From Mycogone perniciosa (lineage: Eukaryota; Ascomycota; Sordariomycetes; Hypocreales; Hypocreaceae), in the NCBI GenBank assembly GCA_025331125.1, contig JAOALB010000004.1, positions 124,001 to 188,000 on the forward strand: a stretch of DNA of 64,000 nucleotides. Reading direction: 5' to 3'. The notes below the pieces were generated by a model. That model was not told where the DNA came from, made no database searches, and worked only from the letters and a program-made list of their open reading frames with translations. Position 1 is the stretch's first letter, and each line of letters begins with the position of its first letter. This document shows positions 43,699-55,858 of this stretch, piece after piece. The position numbers were made by a program, and so were the translations under genes.

Positions 43699-44345
43699 AT
43701 GCGGTTTTTCACCACTATTGCCTGCCTATCCGCCTGCCTGGCCCCGACCACAGCCCTCGCCATCTTTGGCGGGTCGGCCTCCGCCCTTGACAGCAGCCTC
43801 AAGGTTCCCGGAGAGTCTCCCCTCGAATTCTGCAATGCCAACCGTGACAACGACGTCCTTAAGATTGAGAAGGTCGACCTGTCTCCCAACCCACCACAGG
43901 TGTATGCAAACTCCGTTCTCCCCATCCTCTGAACTGGACTGACAACGCCGATAGCGGCAAGGAGCTTGTCATCGCGGCCTCTGGCGAGGTGAAGGAGACC
44001 ATCAAGAAGGGAGCATACGTCAAGTTGACCGTCAAGTATGGTCTCATCCAGCTGCTTTCCCAGACTGCAGATCTGTGCGAACAACTCGGAAATGTCGACC
44101 TTTCATGCCCTCTTGAGCCTGGAAAGTTGACCATCACAAAGAACGTGGAGCTGCCAAGCATGATCCCTCCGGTATGAGTCTTCCCAAATTTCCAATAAAG
44201 ACTACCTGCTAACAGCCTATAGGGAACTTACAATGTCTTTGCCGATGTTTATACTGCGGATGATGAGCAAATTACCTGTCTGAAGGCCACTGTCAACTTC
44301 CCGCGAGCCGGTTTTGGCTCAGCCGGAGACAACCAGGAGCTTTAA
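43699..44345 (+). CDS. NPC2: Secreted/vacuolar ML-domain lipid carrier (NPC2 / PG-PI transfer protein)
   Basis: Small lipid-binding protein of the MD-2-related (ML) family; in fungi it carries sterols or phosphatidylglycerol/phosphatidylinositol in the vacuole lumen. Three exons, 43699-43901, 43955-44171 and 44223-44345, give 180 residues. The signal peptide is residues 1-20 (MRFFTTIACLSACLAPTTAL). The mature part has FCNANRDNDVLKIEKVDLSPNPPQVGKEL, a classical NPC2 entry, then Cys pairs in DLCEQLGNVDLSCPLEPGK and ITCLKATVNF that fit the family disulphides. The first donor was set at GGT|GTATGC because that is the only site that keeps both exons in frame. It ends 333 bp from the convergent VMA7. 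Confidence 0.9.
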
Positions 44346-44678
44346 TTTGGAGCATTGCTGGACGCGAGAAGAGAAATTGCTGATTGGGGTCACGGATAAC
44401 ACCAGAGATTATGGGTTTCTTGTTCGGTAGCATTGTTATTACTGCATTTCTGTTTTTGAGCCAACTACTCCAAACGGGTTCATAGCAAATCAACGCGACC
44501 ATCACCATGACATGATGCATAGATACAAATCTTTGGCAGTCGGTATACACTCATACTCAAACGCAACATAAATTGCATGTGGAACCGTATGTAATCCAGC
44601 GTTCGTCTGAAGCAATATTCCTCCGCCCATAAACATCCAGCCTTCGGAATGATATCATCCAACACCGAGGAAGTCTGT
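44346..44678. other. Intergenic between convergent NPC2-like gene and VMA7
   Basis: 333 bp holding the two 3' UTRs. No coding sequence or repeat was recognised. Confidence 0.5.
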
Positions 44679-45242
44679 TTACTCCCCAAACAAACGGCGA
44701 ACCCGTCTCAACACACTGTCCTTCTCGGGATCATAGGGATGGTCTTTGCTCGGGATCTCGAGGACGGTAGGGAAGGCAGCGGTGTAGGTATCAACTCGGT
44801 GGCGTATCCGATCAGCAACCTTGGCAACCATCAGCATAATGAAGTCGGATAGGAGCGACGATTCCGGATGTTAACAGACATGTTGATTGATCAAGACAAT
44901 ACCAATATCTTTTCTCTCAGTGAACTGCTCAAATGCCGACTCGATCGCCGCGGTTTCTGTCTTGTTGTCGACGACTAGGAAGTTCTTTGCCGCATCGGCG
45001 CCGGCGGAGACGTGCTGTAGGTCGTGTAAGATATTTCAATCGCTATCACAAACGGGTAGCAATCAGGAAAACACTCACGCCGATACCCGCAAGGAGCAAT
45101 CCCGTCACCGAGTCCTAGCCAATGTCAGGTCATCTTGCGTGTAGTGGCTGCCAGAGAGTCGTCGGCTCGTGGTGGCGCAACTCACCTCGTCACCGATGAC
45201 GGCGAGAAACTGCCGGTCCTTGAAATCCGCATGCGAAGCCAT
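44679..45242 (-). CDS. VMA7: V-type proton ATPase subunit F
   Basis: Subunit F of the V1 sector, part of the central rotor stalk that couples ATP hydrolysis to vacuolar acidification. Four exons, 45186-45242, 45079-45114, 44880-45014 and 44679-44819, give 122 residues (yeast Vma7 is 118). Blocks: [58 protein letters not shown] and EIPSKDHPYDPEKDSVLRRVRRLFGE. All junctions fall in phase 0. The last intron needs a weak GTCTGT donor and an AAG acceptor to keep [10 protein letters not shown] intact, so this join is the least certain. It is divergent from NUR1 with a 400-bp gap. Confidence 0.92.
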
Positions 45243-45642
45243 CTTGACAGTTGGCGACAGGTCCGTATGTTGTGGTTTGAAGTTGGAGGTTGCGTTGATG
45301 CCGCTCCACAGAGGCGTTGGAGCCACTGCTGGAGCTCGCTATCGGTAGTGTACATAACATTGCCCCGCGCACCAGCCAGTGAGCCAACCACCGATGCACC
45401 GCCTGCAGCCCCCTTGCAGTTGCTTGCTCAGAGTCGACGCTAGGCTACAGGTGGAAATTTGCTGCAAAGCCGGAGCTCTAGTAAACAATCCACGCCTAAT
45501 CCACCGCTCATCCATCACCAAACTTTTTTTTCTTTCACCACCTTTCGCGGGACTTGTCTCGCCCAACTCGCGGAGACGCAAATCCTATCGCCTGCGGACG
45601 ATCGAGTCACGAGTGTTGGAGCTTCCTCAGAGCAGACAAAAG
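45243..45642. promoter_or_regulatory. Divergent promoter region between VMA7 and NUR1
   Basis: 400 bp between two divergent genes. No recognised factor site was found. A poly-T run followed by CTTTCACC lies at 45523-45540. Confidence 0.5.
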
Positions 45643-47078
45643 ATGCCTCGACTAATACGGCGAAAGCCGCTCTTTGAGCGCATCACGTCCATGCTCAATC
45701 CCATGGACTTTCTCCTCTGGCTCTCAGAGGAGCTGGAAACCAGGGACTGGGACTCGAAGCTGGCTGGCACACAGCTGGGCTTGGGCATGAACTTCATCTT
45801 TTTATTGGCACGAGCTAATTCTGGGTCGGAGACATCCTCGGATGGCGATATCTTTGGCGACGACACCAGTCCAGGCTGGTTATCTCTCTTTGTACGTGCA
45901 ACTCGATCGCAAGTCGTCGCACTCCGTGAACTAACCGTCCCGGTCAGGTTTATCCCATCGTCTGGGGTCTCTTCCTCTTTTCTTGCGTCAACGCGGCCTA
46001 CGCATGGTCCCGGTCGCGAAAGTACCGAATGTTCGAGGCAAGCATCGACGTGCAGCCCACAACGCCCTCTGCCCGACGGGTTCAACTGCAATCATCCCCC
46101 GGTTCATCCTCGCCGCTGCGGTACCTCGTGGATATGGTCACGCCTGGCTCGGCCGAATCACGAGCGCATCCTGATAAGAGACGGGACGTGTGGGAACTTT
46201 CGGTGTGGGATCCTCTTCCTATGTCTCTAAGGCTCTTCTGCTTGTTCAGCCCTGGACATGTGTTGGTCTATCTACTCTTCTTGCCGCTTGCGCCATTAGA
46301 TCCTCAACCCAGCGTGACGATATTCAACACTCTGGTCATGCAAGTAGTCCTTTCAGGGCAATTACTCATTCTTTCCTCTCGGTTCAACCAGCAAGCTAAG
46401 GACAACGCGATTATCCAAAAGGAGGTGATGAATGAGTACAACACCAAATTTGTCCATCCTCGACTCTACCCTACCGTCAGGGACGTAGGAACCCAAGTTT
46501 CAGACGATCAACCCAACAAAACACGCGGATTTGTCCAAGTTGGCACCCCAGCGACACTTGTTCGGACTTCTTTCACAGCACGGACGAGCCGTCATAGCGA
46601 CCCCGATGAGACTTTCCCAAGTCACAGCAACGTCATGAAGCCGCAGATGTTCACCCCCACCAACCCAAGACGTTTGGAAGTCTTCACCCCAGGCGTCACT
46701 CAGCCTAGCTCCGCCCTTCGGCAGAGCATAGCCAGCAGCCACATTCCCGCCTCCGTGTCCACCAGTAACGCGGCAACCTCAACTACTGGCAATCCGAACT
46801 TTGGGGGAAGTATGGGCATCTACAGTCATAATAGGTCACCCATCAAGAAGGCTATTAGCATAAATGACCTGAATAATCAAGAACCACCACCCTCTCCGAG
46901 AAACTCAAGAGAGATGGCTGCGCTTGAACAGAGAAACATGGCGCGAGCCAGCAGCCCGACGAAGCATACGGAGATTCGGCGATCGACAGGACCAAGTACG
47001 ACTAGTACGGGCACATCTAATCCATTTTTAAACATGGCAAGGAACAGGACGCAGCAGGAAAGATACCCCCGGTGGTAG
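45643..47078 (+). CDS. NUR1: Nuclear rim protein 1 (Nur1/Mug154 family)
   Basis: Two exons, 45643-45891 and 45948-47078, with a 56-nt intron; 459 residues. The opening RRKPLFERITSMLNPMDFLLWLSEELETRDWD, then VYPIVWGLFLFSCVNAAYAWSRSRKYRMFEA and the paired hydrophobic segments LFCLFSPGHVLVYLLFLPLAPLDP and FNTLVMQVVLSGQLLILSSRF, mark the Nur1/Mug154 family of inner nuclear membrane proteins. In yeast Nur1 works with Heh1 to tether silent chromatin and rDNA at the nuclear rim. The C-terminal 200 residues are Ser/Thr/Pro-rich with SPIKK and SPTK motifs that could be CDK sites. The family call is firm; the function in this fungus is by analogy. Confidence 0.85.
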
Positions 47079-47630
47079 ATTCATTTTTCTGGTGTTATGT
47101 TGCCTCCATCAACTGATGTTACGCGATTCTGTGTATTATTCTTAATTTCAGAGGTTTACTTGGGTACTTGGATTCAGCGTGGCATCTGTCTGGCGTTTTG
47201 GTTTTTATGTGGTTTGTGTATGGGTCTGTGTCTAGGGCGGCGGAGCTTTAGGAGGGCAGAGCAGGTACCTTGGTGATAATGCGAGTTTTGTGAGTTCTGG
47301 AGAAAGCATTGGTGCGACCCAGGCCGGAAGCGACCATGGAGGATTGTATCTGGATTCTACCGTGTTATGGTTTTGCTTTCCTGCGCAGGAGTTCAATGAG
47401 CAATGATGTGCAGGTGCCATCGTCTTGATCTCCTCTTCCCAAACCCATTGATTTCGATTTGCATTGATATTACCGCTGTTCTTGAGTCTTGACGTTTAAG
47501 CAATACATTCTTTCGGCCGCAGCACTCGTTCCACCTCGGCCACGGAACGAGTTTCTCATGGATTCGGGAATTTGCGCTCCTTTTCAGTCTCCTCGGAAAT
47601 TATTGCAGGATTAACCTGTTCATCAGCAGC
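47079..47630. other. Intergenic between NUR1 and the membrane-anchored unknown
   Basis: 552 bp with two tandem genes. It holds the NUR1 3' UTR and the next gene's promoter. No motif was recognised. Confidence 0.45.
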
Positions 47631-50600
47631 ATGGCTCACTTTCTGTCTCCAAAGGTTACTGAGGCTGCTGTGCGACAGATTCCTTCACCAAAGTCTAAAC
47701 GCAGGACTGTCAAGACGGCTCAATATCTCCCGCCAAAGGTCTCCGATGCAGGGGCCCGACTCCTGGAATCAACACCTGAGCCAGCTCCGTTGTCGAAACC
47801 CAAACCAGAGGATCCTCAAGCATCAAACCCTCAACCAGGTCTTGTTCCATTACGCAAAGCCGTGCTCAAGGCGGCATCTGAGCCTCAGGAGAAACGCCAG
47901 GGACTAAAAGAACGACGAGACCGTCAAGAGCCTACGTCCCTGGGAGGATGGATGAGGAATATATTCCCCAGCCAACGAGCAGAGCGTGGAGGGACATGCA
48001 GGGAGCAAGGATATTGGGAGGAGATGGAAGCCACAGACAAAAAAGAAGGTCGATCCCGACGACGTGTAACCGATAGTCACCACAGTCTGGGGGGTGAATC
48101 GGTAAGTTCCAATCGAATAGTCCGCTGGAACACCGCGAAGGAGCTGCCTGATGGACCATCCCATCACATCAAACCACGTAGACGCGCAGTTTCCACCGGC
48201 CAAGAAGCTTTATCATCACTGAACTATGGTCGGAGTCGAAGCTGGACTTCACGGGAAGATTCTGAGGACCAGATCTCTATCACAAAGCTTGGTGGAGTCC
48301 TCCAGAACAGTGATCCCAAGAGGAATAAACCGACGAATGATAGCATTGTTGCTGAGACTACCGAGTCTAAAATATGGTCTGGGTCGGGTGGGCATTCATC
48401 TCAAATGCATCAACTATTCAAGGCAAGCCTCGAAGGTCGTCGTCAACGACAAAGGCTCAAGCAAAGCGGCGATTACCTGGGTGTTCAGGGGATCAATCCA
48501 CAAACCGGTCAACTCGATGTCATGACTCCCACCGACAGCAGTGCCACCAGCCAGGAGAGACAGCGCAGACTCATTTCGTTGCGGGACATGTTGAGGAATA
48601 ACAGGCACTCCTATGGAAGGCCCGCGGCACAGAAGGAAATGATACCCACAGGCAGCGAGGAGGAGAAATTTTTAAAACTTCAGAAAGAAAAGCAAATGAT
48701 TAAAGAGCTGAGTAAGAGTGTCAAGTGGCAGCGGCGCAGAAAGCAATGGTCCTCAGCACAGGAACCGGACTTGAGCCCAATAACCCAATCGCTGAAAAGC
48801 GCATCTTCCGGTTCTTGTGAGTAGCCGCCTTAACATGCAGTGGATTTGATCTCTCTAACATACGAATCCTGAATCATAGGGAGACAGTCTCACAATCCAA
48901 TTCACAATCCCTCTACCTCCCCGCGTGAAGTAAGACTTGTAGAAGTCAGTCCCCTGAAACATCCCCTTCCAACTCTCAAGGTCCCTCTTCTCGATGAGAT
49001 GATCGCTGGGACTCCTGGCTCGTCAAATACTGTCATTCGAACACCGCATCGACGAAGCATTGCAGACACATCGCCCACAGCATGGGAGCTGTTTGAAAAT
49101 GGCATATGCTTCAATGGTTCCAGCGCTTCCAATATTGCCGCTCACGGGCACGTAAATGTGAATCAACCACCACACCAGACATCACCAGCAAGGTCGCCGC
49201 TTGAAGAAGAGACCATGACATCAAATGACTGGATCAAAGCAAACAATGAGCAGCCTTTTTTAGGCTTACAAGCCGGGAGACAAATCAATGCAGAGGACGC
49301 AGAACAGAGCCTCCTGACTCTTCCGGCCAACGATATACATCTACGCCAGCTGTTTCCTGTGAACACCAGCGCGCCCAAGGTCGAGATTCCACCTCCTATG
49401 AGCACCAATATTGCAGATTATCCGACTACGCATACATCCAGAACGACCCTGGTCCGGATAGCGATGGGGGAGTCAGAAGTTCAGACGCCCTTCGAAGGGA
49501 AACTGTTGCGGAAAGCCATGCCTCATTTGACATACCTCAAAAGGAAGAGGAACGAAGAGAAATGCCAGCAAAAAATTCTTCATCCAAGGGGAAAGGTCGT
49601 GCATACTCTCCATTCAAACTTAGTGACCAACGCCAGAGACGCGACCCAGAATCAGAGGGTCGTCGGCCTGATACAGGAACAGCCAGTCAAAAAGCGACCC
49701 GTGGGGCCAGACCAAACGCCCCTCTTAAAAGAAATGATGGAGAAGGACATACCGATGTTGAAGAAACGAGGCGCAATACTAAACCAGCCCGAGTCGGGGC
49801 CGTTTCACCAGTCTCTACGTCAGTGCGAAAAGGACCACGAGTGGATCGACAGCACCATACAGGATATCACGACCAAGGCCGACGAAGTAAGGCTATCTGC
49901 CTTCACACGCATCATCACCACTACTGGCTGCAACCGCCAGGCGTTTCTCCCAAGTGTGAACGAAGCCACTGTGAGGAGACCGGAGGAACGTCCGCGACAG
50001 TCCTGCCGAGTAGGTTGCAATCCGCAAGTCAAGAAGTCGCCCAAGAACAAATTGGAGGATTTCCTTGTCGACCCATCATCGAACACCGTGCAGAGTGCTA
50101 CCACGGCGGACAAAGGTGGACCAGCGACAGATACTGCGTCCACGGGACAGATAACTTGCATAGAGCGGCGACCAGTTTCGGCACAAGAGGTGATGGCAGA
50201 TCAGTTATACAGCACGTCACCCAGGTCAACATCTGTACAACACCAAATCCTAGCTCACAGCTATGCTGGAGATCAGCACCGTGCCAAGAAGCAAAAGCAG
50301 GGGATGACGGAGGAGGAGACGGACTATTTCACCGAGAGGTTGAGCTCTCCAGGCAGCTATCCGGCCCATCTGGACGTCGAAGACGACACCGAAAGTCATT
50401 CAGATGAGGAACATGACGACCAGGAAAGCTTGCAAGCGAAGTGGGAAAGCTTTAGGAAAGAATGGCAACAGAAACAGAAGCAAGGGTCCACATCACAAGT
50501 CATTGTCTGGTATGGGATAGCCTTGCTTCGTGTGTATTGGGCGTTTATTTGGCCTGTGCTTGATCCCCGGACGTTGTGGACGAAACGCGAAGACTCTGTG

Positions 50601-50714
50601 AGTCCGTTAATGGCCTGTGTTATGATCGTGCTGGCGGCGCCGGCAGCCATTATTGGATCGGTAATGTTCGTCCAGTTGATGAAGCTTGTGGCTTTGATAT
50701 GGGTTGTCCTTTAG
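47631..50714 (+). CDS. Unrecognised 1006-residue protein with C-terminal membrane segments
   Basis: Two exons, 47631-48816 and 48880-50714, joined by a 63-nt intron (GTGAGT..TAG) that restores one frame through SSGSWRQSHNPIHNPST. The first 900 residues are hydrophilic, rich in Ser, Arg, Lys, Gln and Pro, with SPK/SPTP-type motifs and basic patches (KSVKWQRRRKQW, KERRDRQEP). A helical Glu/Lys/Gln stretch (SLQAKWESFRKEWQQKQKQG) comes just before two hydrophobic segments at the end: VIVWYGIALLRVYWAFIWPVL and the run MACVMIVLAAPAAIIGSVMF..LVALIWVVL. The layout is a large soluble, largely disordered arm held by a C-terminal membrane anchor. I recognise no domain. Its place next to NUR1 makes the nuclear envelope one candidate location, but that is a guess. 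Confidence 0.75.
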
Positions 50715-51927
50715 GCGTTTGGTGGCTAGACAAGGGTACCTTGACCTCTTGTTTCGAGAGATTTGGCGATTGTGGGTCTTGACCAACATGGAGTCAGGAG
50801 AGTGAGTGAGTGAGTGAGTGTACGGAATATGTTAGCGGACATTCGTTATGAATTATCAATGCAGTCGTTGAATATTACTCGTACATGGATGCATGGCGAT
50901 TTTGCTACCCTACAACGTGATGTCGCTTTCGGGATTTGATTGTGTTTCCTCTTTTCCCCCTCCTAACCCCATTGGTCTCTGATATCTCCATGTAATACAA
51001 ATAAATATTCCAAATAGCCTCGGCCATTATGAGGAGAGTATGGAATCTATTTAGAAAATTCCGCAACTGCCGAGGTGTTGATCACCAACGCGGGGTGATG
51101 TAGTACTACCAGCTATCTATCTCATAAATAGTAACCGTCTAATGGAAGTTATTGGTGGGTCCGGGAATTGATATGGAAAATGTGCAACGACAATATGGAA
51201 TCCTGTAGGGACGCAAATACGGAGTAGCACACGCTCCATCTATTACTTTGGAGGCTGCACAATGAGACTAGCAGCCCCGAGTGGCGTACGAGTAAGGTGC
51301 CACGACATAGGGCTGAATATCTCTTGGGCCGCATTTCGGTGATACGAACCACATCAGCCAGCCAGGAGACAAGAGTACAATCTCAATCCGCTCATCCAAG
51401 ACACAGAATTACGTACCGGCTTATTCAGATGGTCCATCTGCTCCTCTCGAAATCGAGTTGCCAGCCCAAAAGTCCCATTTCTGGCTCTCCTCCTCTGCAT
51501 TAGCGGCTAATCGGCCTTTGATGGAGACACGTATTATATAATACTCCGCAGCCAATCAGCACTGGCTACTTAGCAATCCTTGAACTTCTTTTTGCTTCCC
51601 GGTCCGGAGCTTCATGGCGGCCACTCCGATCATCGGAGCGCCGCGGCCGGTGAACCATCGGACTGGACAGCTGTGTTGAGTTTCGTTGATAAAGCCAGCA
51701 TTCCACTCTTTGACTTTTGCCTCTCTCTCACCCTAACAACATCAAACCTGTGTGGTTAACGCGCGCGTGCATCTCCAGACGGCCGCGAAGAAAGATCGAA
51801 TTCGAGCCTCAGTTGCTCTCTTAATCAATCTCCCCCTCCTAGGTTTCTCGAGTAGACAAACCAAGGATTTCTTTTCAATTCCTTCTTTTCTCCTTCTCTG
51901 TCCGCTATAGCCACACATCCTCGCAAA
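50715..51927. promoter_or_regulatory. Intergenic: 3' flank of unknown gene and LEU1 promoter
   Basis: 1.2 kb between tandem genes. It contains a (GAGT)n run at 50799-50820 and TACGGAGTA at 51219-51227. CCG-GTC-CGG at 51599-51607 is an everted CGG pair, but its 3-nt gap differs from the 4-nt gap of the usual Leu3 site (CCGGNNCCGG). A CCGCGGCCGG follows at about 51643-51652. No ORF with family features was found. Confidence 0.4.
50799..50820. repeat. (GAGT)n microsatellite
   Basis: About five tandem GAGT units in the 3' flank of the membrane-anchored unknown gene. Confidence 0.65.
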
Positions 51928-54481
51928 ATGCCTGTATCCGTAGGGACACCGCAGACGCTCTACGACAAGGTGCTCTCGAAGCACATTGTTGACGAGAAGC
52001 TCGATGGCACAATTCTCCTCTACATCGGTTCGTATATACGCCCTCACTCACCCCTTGGATTAGGAAAGCTGACCGTGTGAGGGGTTTAGATCGACACTTG
52101 GTCCACGAAGTGACATCACCGGTGCGTTTTTTCCCAACTTATCTCGAGTCCATTCGATCCCAAGATGCGTAACGAATCACAAGGCCAATATGCTGACTCC
52201 GGTTGCCATATAGCAAGCTTTCGAGGGTCTCAAGAATGCTGGTCGTCAAGTCCGCAGGCCGGACTGCACTCTGGCCACAACCGATCATGTAAGTGCTCGA
52301 GCTACACGCCCTGTCCCCCGATTACTGTCCGCTAACCACTATGGCGCTCTGTAGAACGTCCCGACCACCTCCCGGAAAGGCATGAAAGACATCGCCACCT
52401 TCATCGAAGAGGACGATTCCCGCACACAATGCGTCACCCTCGAGGAGAACGTCAAGGACTTTGGCCTGACGTACTTTGGCCTGGGCGATAAGCGCCAGGG
52501 CATTGTCCATGTCATCGGTCCGGAGCAGGGCTTCACTCTGCCCGGCACCACCGTCGTGTGCGGTGACAGCCATACCTCGACGCATGGCGCCTTCGGAGCC
52601 CTTGCCTTTGGCATTGGAACCAGTGAGGTCGAGCACGTTCTGGCTACGCAGTGCTTGATTACAAAGCGCAGCAAGAACATGCGGATACAAGTCGATGGCG
52701 AGTTGGCCCCTGGTGTCAGCTCCAAGGACATCGTCCTCCACGCCATTGGCATGATTGGCACGGCTGGAGGCACCGGTGCTGTCATTGAGTTCTGCGGCTC
52801 CGTCATCCGGAGTCTCAGCATGGAGGCTCGTATGTCCATCTGCAACATGTCAATCGAGGGTGGCGCTCGTGCCGGTATGGTTGCCCCTGATGAGATCACA
52901 TTCGAGTATCTCAAGGGCAGGCCTCTGGCCCCCAAGTACGGGTCCGACGAGTGGAACAAGGCCGTGGCCTACTGGACATCCCTCGCTTCAGACGAGGGCG
53001 CGAAATACGACATTGACGTCTTCATTGACGGCAAGGACATCATCCCCACCGTGACCTGGGGTACCAGCCCTGAAGACGTCATCCCCATCACCGGGACAGT
53101 CCCCGACCCAGAGACTTTTGCCACCGAGGCTAAGAAGGCGGCTGGTAGAAGAATGCTCGAATATATGGGACTTACTGCAGGAACCCCCATGGAGGACATT
53201 GTCGTCGATAAGGTCTTCATCGGCTCCTGCACCAACTCCAGAATTGAGGACATGCGCGCTGCCGCCCACGTTGTCAAGGGCAAGAAGATCGCCGCTAATA
53301 TCAAGCGGGCCCTGGTGGTCCCTGGCTCTGGCCTGGTCAAGAATCAGGCCGAGGAGGAGGGCATCGACCAGATCTTCATTGATGCCGGTTTCGAGTGGAG
53401 AGAGGCTGGCTGCAGCATGTGCCTTGGCATGAACCCTGATATTCTGTCGCCCAAGGAGCGATGTGCCAGCACGTCTAACCGAAACTTCGAGGGCCGCCAG
53501 GGAGCTGGTGGTCGAACCCATCTCATGTCCCCCGTCATGGCTGCCGCCGCTGCCATCGTGGGCAAGCTGGCCGACGTCCGCAAGCTCTCCGAATATACTA
53601 CCAGTCCTCATGTCCAGGCTAGCATCTCGCTCACACCTGCTGTTGAGAAGCCCCATGTTGACGAGAGTGCTGAGGATTCTGAGGGGCAAGAGATTATCGG
53701 CGACCAACCCCATGACACACAGCCACACACCAACACCTTGGTGTCCAAGGGCACGTCGGCCGGCATGCCCAAGTTCACAATCCTGAAGGGCATCACGGCC
53801 CCTATGGATCTGGCCAACATCGATACCGACGCCATCATCCCCAAGCAATTCCTCAAGACCATCAAGCGTACCGGCTTGGGCACCGCTCTCTTCCACAACC
53901 TACGCTACAAGCCAGACGGCTCTGAAGACCCCACTTTCGTCCTGAACCAGGAGCCCTACCGGAGTTCTAAGATCTTGGTCTGCACGGGTCCCAATTTCGG
54001 CTGTGGCAGCTCGCGAGAGCACGCACCCTGGGCCCTGCTCGACTTCGGCATCAAGTGCGTCATCGCACCGTCGTTCGCCGACATCTTCAACAACAACGTC
54101 TTCAAGAACGGCATGTTGCCCATCACGATCGCCAACAAGGCCGAAATCGACGCCATCGCCGCTGAGGCCCGCGCCAGCAAGGAGGTCGAGATCGACCTGC
54201 CCAACCAGCTCATCAAGAACGCGGCCGGCGAGACCATCTGCGCCTTTGACGTCGAGGAGTTCCGGAAACACTGCTTGGTCAACGGCCTCGATGACATTGG
54301 CCTGACGATGCAGCTCGAGGATAAGATCTCCGAGTTTGAGAAGAAGAGGACGTTGGAGACGCCGTGGCTGGACGGCACGGCGTATTTGAAACGGGGCAAG
54401 GATGGCAGACTGGCCGCCAAGGCGGTGCCTGTGCCTAAGACGAATCGCGGAGAGGAGAAGAAGGAGCCGTTGGAGTGGTAA
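51928..54481 (+). CDS. LEU1: 3-isopropylmalate dehydratase (isopropylmalate isomerase)
   Basis: Interconverts 2- and 3-isopropylmalate in leucine synthesis; cytosolic [4Fe-4S] enzyme of the aconitase family. Four exons: 51928-52027, 52090-52121, 52214-52288 and 52355-54481, giving 777 residues (yeast Leu1 is 779). As in other fungi the bacterial LeuC and LeuD parts are fused: the large domain ends near residue 470, a Glu/Asp/His-rich linker (about 485-520) follows, and the swivel domain begins at FTILKGITAPMDLANIDTDAIIPKQF. Cluster cysteines are Cys361 (GSCTNSR), Cys422 and Cys425 (GCSMCLG). PNFGCGSSREHAPWAL is the LeuD active-site loop. In many fungi a Leu3-type regulator controls it, but no perfect site was found upstream. 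Confidence 0.95.
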
Positions 54482-54797
54482 TGAAGCATTCTCTTTTCAC
54501 ATGTTTTCCTTTTTTTCTTGTCTAAAAGTACGATGGATACTACTATTATTGGTCTTCTGCCATTAGCACACATAGGGAGGTGTCGACAGGAGGGAGAATA
54601 CGTGGGTATGGTATATAAGCTTACCATATTCGGCCGAGGGCCATGAAGAATTGAATATGCGTCATCTATGCGCAACTGCGAAGAAAGAGACATTTCCTGC
54701 AGTCTATTTGAACATCAAACAATCACATACATACGACAAGCCCGCTTTCCTATGTGAAGATTTGTTGTTATATTCGTCTTACTTGCAATTTGAACGG
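54482..54797. other. Intergenic between convergent LEU1 and methyltransferase gene
   Basis: 316 bp, two 3' UTRs. Nothing recognised besides a poly-T run near 54508. Confidence 0.5.
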
Positions 54798-55858
54798 TTA
54801 ATACTGAGACTCCCGAAGGATCCCAACATGGACCACAAACCCAGCTCCTGGGCGCAACTTCTCAGGCAACGTCTCCTCGGGAACCCGCCAGACATGAAAA
54901 CTCTCCCTAAACGCCGCGAGCCACGACCGGAAGACTTCATCGTTGCGAAGCTGCTGGGCCACAATGCACAGACACGGCGGTGGCCCGGCAGAACTGTCGT
55001 TGTCAGAGTCAGAGAGGCGGCGCAACTTGCACACGTCCACGCAAGTCTGCACAAAGGGCTGGACGAGGGCGTAGTTGTAGACGCAATCACACGCGATAAC
55101 AGCATCGAAAGATGCGGTCGTGTCAGGGGAGCCGGTGAGCGAAGGTGTAGGCTGGTCGGTTTCCCAGTCCAGCGTCTCGAAGCGGATATCCGCCACAACA
55201 GCCATTGCGCTCGTCTTATTGCCGGAGCCTTTCTTGGATTTAGCTCCTGCAGGGCGTCGAGAAGAGGGAGTGGCGGAGGGCAGATTCTCTTGCAGGTTCT
55301 GCTGTATGAACTTGTGCACGTAAGGCTGATCCGTGAGAACGTAGCGCGCAACGCGATATGACAAGGCCAGGGCGTTAAGGGGCGAAATGCCGCATCCGAG
55401 TTCCAGGATAGTAGAGGACTGGCCCAGCGCGCCGGTGCGAAAGAAGATGTTCTCAGGGGCGGATATCCATTCCGCAAAGAGGGGGGTTACTTTCCAGAGC
55501 ACTATTTCGTGTTTATTAGTCTCCCAAGACGAAGAAAACAATATAAGGAAACGGACCTGCCCCAGTGGTGCCGCCGGCACGGCTGGATGAGAGCACACCA
55601 GGTGACTGATGAATGACAAAGTCCCGTCCGCCAACAGCGAGGTCAAGGACATTGGCCTTGGGGTCAATGAAGCCTAGATTTTGAGACGGGATGGGGTGAG
55701 AGTAGAGGAGGAATGTCTCTAGTTGGCGTCAACATCAGTGCTACTACTTTGGTTGCTTGAAAGAGTGAAGTCAGTTGAGAGAACAGACATGACATACCCT
55801 CGTCTGGGTCCTCAATCTCGGCCTCGAGTTGGGATACTAGTCCCTGGAGGTCATCCAT
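54798..55858 (-). CDS. RKM5: Rkm5-like protein lysine methyltransferase
   Basis: S-adenosylmethionine-dependent methyltransferase of the family-16 (seven-beta-strand) group; yeast Rkm5 methylates a lysine of ribosomal protein uL1. Three exons, 55798-55858, 55557-55718 and 54798-55501, give 308 residues. The N-terminus (ETFLLYSHPIPSQNLGFIDPKA) followed by FVIHQSPGVLSSSRAGGTTGAVLWKVTPLFAEWI is the family's own entry. Motif I is ILELGCGISPLNAL, the acidic loop after strand 2 is YVLTDQPYVHKFI, and motif IV is FDAVIACDCVYNYALV. An insert rich in Lys/Ser (RRPAGAKSKKGSGNKT) sits between strands 2 and 3. Specificity is by family resemblance; other Efm-type targets are possible. Confidence 0.82.

Noticed and set aside
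52988..53896. 302-codon minus-strand ORF opposite LEU1
   Set aside because: Antisense shadow of the LEU1 exon; no family features.
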